From: Candidatus Chloroheliales bacterium
GTDB lineage: Bacteria; Chloroflexota; Chloroflexia; QHBQ01
Assembly (NCBI GenBank): GCA_003243865.1
Contig: QHBQ01000233.1
Location: 1-11,033 of the forward strand
Direction: 5' to 3'
Length of the DNA: 11,033 bases
Shown here: piece after piece, positions 6,813 through 11,033 of the stretch
How the letters are laid out: the number at the start of each line of letters is the position of its first letter
Position numbering within the stretch: the first letter of the stretch is position 1
Notes under the pieces: generated by a model
The model's input: only the letters and a program-made list of their open reading frames with translations
Databases searched by the model: none
What the model was told of the DNA's origin: nothing
Made by a program: the position numbers and the translations under genes

Positions 6813-6848
6813 CCCTCTCCCCGCCGGGGGAGAGGGTTGGGGAGAGGG
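6813..6848 (+). repeat. GC-rich hairpin with duplicated right arm
   Basis: CCCTCTCCCC (6813-6822) is a perfect complement of GGGGAGAGGG at 6827-6836 (4-base loop) and of a second identical copy at 6839-6848 (16-base loop), so two mutually exclusive 10-bp stems are possible. No T-tract follows, so it is not a typical intrinsic terminator on the plus strand. It resembles dispersed CCCTCTCCC/GGGAGAGGG repeats found in many bacterial genomes. Confidence 0.85.
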
Positions 6849-6877
6849 TGCGGGCGAAACGACTAGTGCAGCCCGCA
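6849..6877 (+). promoter_or_regulatory. Second hairpin in the pyrE leader
   Basis: TGCGGGC (6849-6855) is a perfect complement of GCCCGCA (6871-6877), with a 15-base loop that contains ACTAGT. It starts exactly one base after the second GGGGAGAGGG arm and ends eight bases before the GAGAGGA ribosome site of pyrE. Confidence 0.55.
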
Positions 6878-6896
6878 TGGAAGAGAGAGGAAGGAT

Positions 6897-7496
6897 TTGG
6901 ATAATCAGAGTATAGACGTAGAACAACTACTGCGTGCGGCGGGGGCAATCAAGCAGGGTCACTTCCTGCTCACCTCCGGGCTGCACAGCAACCTGTATCT
7001 GGAGAAGTTTCAGGTGTTGCAGTACCCGCGCTACACCGACCTGCTGTGCGGGGCAATTGCCGCGCACTTCAAGGATGGGCAGGTCAGCGTAGTGGCCGGG
7101 CCGACGATGGGCGGGGTGCTGCTGGCCTATGCCACTGCGCGGGCGCTGGGCGGTGACGTGCGCGGCATCTTCGCCGAGCGGGCCAGCGGCGATGAGCTTG
7201 CCAGGATGGGCGAGCGGGTCTTTCGACGCGGCTTCGTCATCAACCCCGGCGAGCGGGTACTAATCGTGGACGACATCCTCACCACCGGCCTGAGCCTGCG
7301 CGAGACCCTCGCCGCCGTCGAGCGGCTGGACGGTCAGATTGTCGGCATCGGCGTGATGGTAGACCGCAGCCAGGGCCGCGCCAACTTCGGCTATCCGCTC
7401 CACGCCCTGGCCCAACTGGACATCCCTACCTGGCGAGCCGACGAATGTCCGCTGTGTCACGATGGGGTGCCGCTGGTAAAGCCGGGCAGCTCGTAG
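6897..7496 (+). CDS. pyrE: Orotate phosphoribosyltransferase
   Basis: Fifth step of de novo pyrimidine synthesis: joins orotate to PRPP to give OMP and pyrophosphate; cytosolic homodimer in the family. The 199 residues show FLLTSGLHSNLYLEKF near the N-terminus (orotate side), VVAGPTMGGVLLA in the middle, and the PRPP loop VLIVDDILTTGLS near residues 122-134. The C-terminus has CPLCHDGVPLVKPGS, a CxxC-containing tail seen in one branch of this family. The start is TTG at 6897, with GAGAGGA five to six bases upstream; the ATG at 6877 is out of frame. The stop lies two bases from the stop of the convergent membrane-protein gene. No other pyr genes are in the window. Moderate chance of being an OPRT-like paralogue rather than the main enzyme. 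Confidence 0.9.
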   Translation: MDNQSIDVEQLLRAAGAIKQGHFLLTSGLHSNLYLEKFQVLQYPRYTDLLCGAIAAHFKDGQVSVVAGPTMGGVLLAYATARALGGDVRGIFAERASGDELARMGERVFRRGFVINPGERVLIVDDILTTGLSLRETLAAVERLDGQIVGIGVMVDRSQGRANFGYPLHALAQLDIPTWRADECPLCHDGVPLVKPGSS

Positions 7497-7498
7497 GC

Positions 7499-7960
7499 TC
7501 AGAACGGCTTGAACACCATCAGGAAGACGATCGCCAGCCAGAGAACTATGGTGATATAGCTGAAGGTGTTGTTGCGGGCAACCACCTGCGGGTCAGGCTG
7601 GTTACCGGCGGCAAGCTGCGTCTCGATTGTCTGCCCGCCTGGACCAAGGATGGCGCTGCCAATCCCAGCGGCAGCTACGAAGAGGACAACTGAGGTCCAA
7701 ATCCACAGCTTGTTCCACCCCATGTCGGGATTGCCACTGGCAATCGCCACCATGATTAGGCCGGTAATCAGCGCCCCTGCGCCGCCGAATGTGGCAAACT
7801 GGCCGGTTACGTTGCCCACATGGTACATCCCCGCCAGCGTCGTGCTACTCACCCGGCTTCCCACCATCTCGATGACAATGTGGGTCATGATCGGCGCGGC
7901 GATTGCCACAAAGCTGATGACGTGCAGGAAGAACAGCGTGCTGTAACCAATTTTGTCCAT
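7499..7960 (-). CDS. Small four-helix membrane protein, DUF2269/CopD-like in pattern
   Basis: I do not recognise this 153-residue protein with certainty. It has four predicted membrane helices: roughly residues 7-30, 52-73 (AGALITGLIMVAIA), 83-105 (LWIWTSVVLFVAAAGIG) and a C-terminal one ending LVFLMVFKPF-like. His13 in the first helix, His27 and His47 could be metal or haem ligands, as in the four-helix DUF2269/CopD group, but that is only a pattern resemblance. The chosen start is ATG at 7960-7958, with a G-rich ribosome site (AAAGGGGG) seven bases upstream; the frame stays open to 8056, but the longer form would run through the promoter and is basic, not membrane-like. The gene has its own promoter and converges on pyrE. 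Confidence 0.75.
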   Translation of the reverse strand: MDKIGYSTLFFLHVISFVAIAAPIMTHIVIEMVGSRVSSTTLAGMYHVGNVTGQFATFGGAGALITGLIMVAIASGNPDMGWNKLWIWTSVVLFVAAAGIGSAILGPGGQTIETQLAAGNQPDPQVVARNNTFSYITIVLWLAIVFLMVFKPF

Positions 7961-8000
7961 GAGCTTTCCCCCTTTCTTTAACCTGACTGATTTGGGCAGC

Positions 8001-8029
8001 ATCTTATAACAACCAAGCCGCCTTGTCAA
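8001..8029 (-). promoter_or_regulatory. Sigma-70-like promoter of the four-helix membrane protein
   Basis: On the minus strand a perfect TTGACA (8029-8024) is followed by a 17-base spacer and TAAGAT (8006-8001, 4 of 6). TATAAG (8008-8003, 5 of 6) overlaps it but gives only a 15-base spacer. The leader to the ATG at 7960 is about 35 bases. This promoter also argues against the longer reading frame that starts at 8056. Confidence 0.65.
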
Positions 8030-8044
8030 GCGTATACAAATTGC

Positions 8045-8073
8045 ACCAGGGCGCACGTCAGTGCGCCCCTACG
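8045..8073. repeat. 29-base hairpin element, copy 1
   Basis: Perfect 8-bp stem GGGCGCAC (8049-8056) / GTGCGCCC (8061-8068), loop GTCA, flanked by ACCA on the left and CTACG on the right. It lies about 25 bases past the stop of the winged-helix gene. It lacks a T-tract, so termination is not certain. A second copy with a different compensated stem is at 9260-9288. Confidence 0.85.
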
Positions 8074-8093
8074 GAAATATAGCATCACCACTG

Positions 8094-9212
8094 TTAATTG
8101 GTTAAAGCGTTCTCCGCGAACCGAACCTCGAACTCCGCCGCATCATCCTCGGCGAAGCGCAGCAGCCGCTCGCCCTCCTCGGTCAGCGTAAGACGAACAT
8201 CTTCGGCAAGCGGCGCGAACGGCTCGACGATTAGCCGCGCTGTGCGCTTAACCCGCTCGATCTTCCACGCCCCCGCCACGAAGCCGTCTACCAGGAAGGT
8301 GGCGCGCACTCGCGCGGCGGTTAGGAAGACGTATTTGCGATATTCGTCGGGCAGCACCCGCCTGCGGTCAGCATGGGAGAGGATTAGGTTATCGAAATCC
8401 GGCACGAAGCGCAGCGGCGCGGGGGTGTCGGCGGGCGGCAGCGGCGCGGCGGGCAGGTCGAACAGTTCGCGGCCCTGCTCGTCGCGGAAGGTGCGTAGCT
8501 CCGGCTTGAGCGCGGCAACTGCGCCCTTCAGCGCGGGCAAGCCCGACCAGGTCTGCACATCGGCGACTGTTGCAGGGCCGAAGGCGGCGAGATAGTGGCG
8601 GATGAGGTCGGGCAGGCCCTCGTCGGCGGGGGTGAGCGGTTGACCCAGCCAATCCTCGGCCAGCATCTGGGTTGCGCTGCCACCGACACCCCAGGTGCCG
8701 CCGGGGGGCAGCTGCACCAGCGGCAGGTACGTGCGCGCGGTGTAGGCCAGCGCCGATGGATCGCGCTCCGGCTCCAGTTTCGCCAGCAAGTCACGGATCT
8801 CCACGAAGGTGCGCGGCTGTTGAGCCACATACGCCCGCGCCGTCTCTACCACGCGCGCAACATCCAGACCCTGCAAGCGCGTGCGGGTGATCGTCTGCCA
8901 GTTACGGGTGAGCGCGGGCTGAATGGCGAGGCGGAAGCGCAGGTAGTCGGCGGTGGTGACAAGATGCAGGGTGTGGCGCATCATCGTGGCCCTGACCACC
9001 AGCCGCCGCTCGATCAGGCGGGTAAGCTCATCGCGCTGAAAGTCGCCCAGCCGCGACCACAGCCCGATATAGGGCGGGTTCGGCACCTGCGCCTGCAAGC
9101 CCGCCAGCTGCCCGATTGCTTCCAGCGCTGTAAGCGGATGGCGTTCCAGCAGCATCTGGCGGGCGAGGGTAGCGCGGTTCAGTTCGCGGCGGGTTAGTAC
9201 CCGTTCGGTCAC
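8094..9212 (-). CDS. Winged-helix DNA-binding protein, HTH_42 / AlkZ-YcaQ type
   Basis: A 372-residue protein of the HTH_42 (PF06224) family, which includes the AlkZ and YcaQ DNA glycosylases that remove alkylated bases or unhook interstrand crosslinks; many members are uncharacterised. Visible family marks are LAGLQAQVPNPPYIGLWSRL at residues 36-55, containing the Q40-A-Q42 (QxQ) pair implicated in AlkZ catalysis, RxTLHLV near residue 80, and FDNLILSHADR at about residues 274-284 in the C-terminal part. No signal peptide or membrane segment. The start is GTG at 9212 with a perfect AGGAGG eight bases upstream. It is separated from the molybdopterin oxidoreductase by a repeat-bearing gap, and a clear promoter was not seen, so it may be co-transcribed with that gene. 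Base-excision activity is inferred; a plain DNA-binding role is possible. Confidence 0.85.
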   Translation of the reverse strand: MTERVLTRRELNRATLARQMLLERHPLTALEAIGQLAGLQAQVPNPPYIGLWSRLGDFQRDELTRLIERRLVVRATMMRHTLHLVTTADYLRFRLAIQPALTRNWQTITRTRLQGLDVARVVETARAYVAQQPRTFVEIRDLLAKLEPERDPSALAYTARTYLPLVQLPPGGTWGVGGSATQMLAEDWLGQPLTPADEGLPDLIRHYLAAFGPATVADVQTWSGLPALKGAVAALKPELRTFRDEQGRELFDLPAAPLPPADTPAPLRFVPDFDNLILSHADRRRVLPDEYRKYVFLTAARVRATFLVDGFVAGAWKIERVKRTARLIVEPFAPLAEDVRLTLTEEGERLLRFAEDDAAEFEVRFAENALTN

Positions 9213-9220
9213 GATTTATT

Positions 9221-9226
9221 CCTCCT
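9221..9226 (-). promoter_or_regulatory. Shine-Dalgarno AGGAGG deciding the GTG start of the winged-helix gene
   Basis: AGGAGG on the minus strand lies eight bases before GTG at 9212-9210. The conserved N-terminal helix begins just inside, so this start fits both spacing and family length. Confidence 0.85.
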
Positions 9227-9259
9227 ACGAGGATAATCCAGTTTCGATAAGCGCACATC

Positions 9260-9288
9260 ACCAGGGCGGGCCACCGCCCGCCCCTACG
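9260..9288. repeat. 29-base hairpin element, copy 2
   Basis: Perfect 8-bp stem GGGCGGGC (9264-9271) / GCCCGCCC (9276-9283), loop CACC, with the same ACCA and CTACG flanks and the same total length as the copy at 8045-8073. Stem positions differ between the copies on both arms so that pairing is kept. Confidence 0.85.
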
Positions 9289-9295
9289 TCTTTCC

Positions 9296-9329
9296 TTAAT
9301 CCTTAATCCTTAATCCTTAATCCTTAATC
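9296..9329 (-). repeat. Heptamer array GGATTAA at the oxidoreductase stop
   Basis: Four perfect copies (plus-strand TTAATCC at 9296-9302, 9303-9309, 9310-9316, 9317-9323) and a 6-base partial copy at 9324-9329. On the minus strand the last sense codon GAT and the TAA stop (9326-9324) of the oxidoreductase lie within that partial copy. TAA recurs every seven bases, giving stops in all three frames on each strand. Confidence 0.9.
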
Positions 9330-11033
9330 TGCCTTCGCCACCTGCACCAGATTGGTATGGAAGGTCGCGCCGCCACCCATGTCGGTGAGCCGGTCGCTGG
9401 TCAGCACGTTGATGCCGGTATGGTCGGGGGTGTCGCGCGTCCACCAGATGGTCAGGGTGCAGGCCACGCCGGGGCGAACCGTGTCGCCGACTTTGGCCCG
9501 CAATCGCACCTCGCCGCGAGCGTTGAACACGCGGCACCAGTCGCCAGTGGCGATGCCCCGCGCCGCCGCGTCCGCCTCGCTCAGTTCAATTGTCGGCTCT
9601 ACTTCGCCCCTCTGGCTGCGCTCCAGGTTGCTGAAGCTGCTGTTCAGGAAGTGGTGGGCGGCGGGCGAAATCAGGTTCAGTGGATAGCGCTGGTGCAATT
9701 CGGGGCTGCCGTCGGGCGACTCGGCAATCGGCGTGTAGTTGGGCAGCGGGTCGAGGCCAGCGGCGGCCATCTGCTCGCTGTAGAACTCGCACTTGCCGCT
9801 GGCGGTGGCGAAACCGCCGCGGGCGAAAGGCGCAAACGGTCGCGGGGTGCGGATGCGTTGTGGCCCCTCCTTTAGCTTGTCCCAGGTGATGCCCTCCATC
9901 GGCTTCCCACCCGCCGACAGCGCCTGCCCGATGATCTCCCGCTCGTCATCGTCGAAGCACGGTTCGGTATAGCCCATCCCTTTCGCAATCATGCGGAACA
10001 CCTCGATGTTCGGCTTGCTCTCACCCACTGGCGCGATGGCCGGTTCGCTCAGTTGCACGTAGAGGTGGCCGTAAGCCTTGTACAGGTCGGTATGCTCGAA
10101 GCTGGTAGTGGCGGGCATAACTACATCGGCGTAGTCGGTGGTGTCGGTCCACAGTTGCTCGTGGACGGCCACAAACAAGTCTGGGCGGCGTAGACCTTGC
10201 AGTACCTTAGTCTGGTCTGGCGTGACGCTGGCGGGGTTGCAGTTGTAGACGTACAGCGCCTTGACCGGCGGGTTGTCGGCGGTCAGCAGCGCCTCGCCCA
10301 GTTCGTTCATGTTGATGGTACGCGGGTGATGGCCCTGCGGTATAAGGTCGGGCCGCTCCACCGCGTTCCAGTTTATCTTGACGAAGTGGCCGGTGCTGAG
10401 TAGCGTGCCACCACCCGCGTAGCGCCAATGCCCCACCAGCGCGGGCAGCATATAGACGGTGCGCACCGCCATCCCGCCGTTGGTGTGCCGCTGCATTCCA
10501 TAGCCGAGGCGAATCGCGGCAGGTTTGGCGGCAGCGTAGGCGCGAGCCAGTTCGGTAATCACCTCCGCCTCGATGCCGGTAATCTGCGCGGCCCGCTCAA
10601 CCGGATACTGCTGCACCCGTTCGCGCAACTGCTCAAAACCATGCGTATACTGTTCTACATATTCCTCGTCATATAGCCCCTCGTTGATAATCACGTTCAT
10701 CATCCCCAACGCGAAGGCGGCATCGGTGCCGGGGCGGAGCATAATCACCTGGTCGGCGAGGCTAGCCGAGCGGCTGCGATGAGGGTCAATCAGCACCACC
10801 CGTGCGCCGCGCCGCTGCGCCTCCTTGATGAAGGGGATGGGATGCGGGTGGGTGGAGGCGATGTTCGCGCCCCAGATAATCACCATCTCCGCCTTGCTCA
10901 CCTCTTCAGGGTCGTAGCCGTAGTTGCCGCCGATCGTGTACTTCATCGCCGCCTCGCCCGCGGTCGAGCAGATGGTGCGGTCGAGCAGGCTGGCGCCCAT
11001 GCGGTGGAACAGGCGATTGTCCATGCTGCCATA
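9324..11033 (-). CDS. Molybdopterin-dependent oxidoreductase, DMSO reductase family (N-terminus beyond window)
   Basis: Large subunit of a Mo/W-bis-MGD enzyme of the DMSO reductase superfamily. 569 residues are visible. The reading frame stays open to the right edge (Tyr-Gly-Ser before the Met at 11024), so that Met is internal and the N-terminal [4Fe-4S] part, on the order of 120 residues, is missing. DRTICSTAG near the visible start places a Cys (codon 10970-10968) where the metal ligand is expected. IIWGANIASTHP and VVLIDPHRSRSASLAD are the cofactor-binding strands, RTVYMLPALVGHW and DYADVVMPATTSFEHTD are further family blocks, and the last 120 or so residues form the molybdopterin-dinucleotide-binding domain (YPLNLISPAAHHFLNSSF onward). 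No partner electron-transfer subunit is visible; substrate is unknown. It could equally be a YyaE-like, polysulfide/thiosulfate reductase-like or other COG0243 member. Confidence 0.9.
   Translation of the reverse strand, partial: YGSMDNRLFHRMGASLLDRTICSTAGEAAMKYTIGGNYGYDPEEVSKAEMVIIWGANIASTHPHPIPFIKEAQRRGARVVLIDPHRSRSASLADQVIMLRPGTDAAFALGMMNVIINEGLYDEEYVEQYTHGFEQLRERVQQYPVERAAQITGIEAEVITELARAYAAAKPAAIRLGYGMQRHTNGGMAVRTVYMLPALVGHWRYAGGGTLLSTGHFVKINWNAVERPDLIPQGHHPRTINMNELGEALLTADNPPVKALYVYNCNPASVTPDQTKVLQGLRRPDLFVAVHEQLWTDTTDYADVVMPATTSFEHTDLYKAYGHLYVQLSEPAIAPVGESKPNIEVFRMIAKGMGYTEPCFDDDEREIIGQALSAGGKPMEGITWDKLKEGPQRIRTPRPFAPFARGGFATASGKCEFYSEQMAAAGLDPLPNYTPIAESPDGSPELHQRYPLNLISPAAHHFLNSSFSNLERSQRGEVEPTIELSEADAAARGIATGDWCRVFNARGEVRLRAKVGDTVRPGVACTLTIWWTRDTPDHTGINVLTSDRLTDMGGGATFHTNLVQVAKAD

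Larger units (their letters stand above)
6779..6896 (+). promoter_or_regulatory. Leader/intergenic region before pyrE
   Basis: 118 bases holding the tail of a heptamer array, a 10-bp hairpin with an alternative right arm, and a second 7-bp hairpin just before the ribosome site. No convincing -35/-10 pair was found, so pyrE may be read from the antiporter operon, possibly with attenuation, or from a non-consensus promoter. Confidence 0.5.
9213..9323 (-). other. 111-base gap between oxidoreductase and winged-helix gene
   Basis: Reading on the minus strand it holds, in order, the remaining GGATTAA heptamers, the second 29-base hairpin element, a GGATTATCC near-palindrome at 9231-9239 and the AGGAGG ribosome site. 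I see no good -35/-10 pair. Confidence 0.6.

Noticed and set aside
7961..8056. Longer N-terminus for the four-helix membrane protein
   Set aside because: It would be read through the TTGACA promoter and the hairpin element, and its 32 residues are basic and unlike the rest; the ATG at 7960 has a good ribosome site.
8595..9197. Plus-strand open frame of 200 codons inside the winged-helix gene
   Set aside because: A shadow of the G+C-rich minus-strand gene, with no ribosome site and a composition typical of antisense frames.
3484..9329. CRISPR array
   Set aside because: The repeats are contiguous 7-base units with no spacers, and there are no cas genes.
1..11033. Mobile element or horizontally acquired island
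   Set aside because: No transposase, integrase, inverted terminal repeats, target-site duplication or tRNA, and base composition looks even across genes.

Overview
The window most resembles a chromosomal segment of a member of the Chloroflexota. This rests on the G+C-rich base composition (about 60% by eye), a secreted protein joining FG-GAP repeats, a long Thr/Pro-rich linker and three SLH domains with TRGQ-type motifs, and the general gene complement. The phylum is an inference from style; no rRNA or other phylogenetic marker is present. All intact genes look like normal cellular genes. There is no phage, insertion sequence, CRISPR array, tRNA or rRNA.

Layout. Left, minus strand (1-1405): a WecA/TagO/MraY-type polyprenyl-phosphate sugar-1-phosphate transferase followed, with an ATGA overlap, by the first 83 residues of a PduO-type cob(I)alamin adenosyltransferase that runs off the edge. 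Divergent from it (1550-3481, plus) is the FG-GAP/SLH protein; the two transcription units appear to start from back-to-back promoters whose -35 hexamers overlap. Next comes a plus-strand operon (3612-6778) of two tandem Ca2+/H+ antiporters of the CaCA family and a translationally coupled cyanophycinase (S51 peptidase). A 118-base gap with a heptamer array and hairpins separates it from orotate phosphoribosyltransferase (6897-7496, plus). pyrE converges, with a 2-base gap, on a small four-helix membrane protein (7499-7960, minus). Behind that, also on the minus strand, are an AlkZ/HTH_42-type winged-helix protein (8094-9212) and a molybdopterin oxidoreductase truncated at the right edge (9324-11033).

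How the genes work together. The two exchangers and the cyanophycinase are the clearest functional unit by spacing, although the biochemical link between cation exchange and cyanophycin-type peptide cleavage is not obvious. The other genes are metabolic or envelope genes with no shared pathway that I can see. Four of the eight genes whose starts are visible begin with TTG or GTG, each supported by a Shine-Dalgarno sequence.

The most unusual content is non-coding. Three gene ends carry the same order of parts: stop codon, tandem heptamer array (GGATTAA twice, AGGCATG once), then a hairpin. Two 29-base hairpin elements share flanks and loop length but have different, fully compensated stems, as expected of a dispersed structured repeat. 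I found no convincing new multi-gene system.
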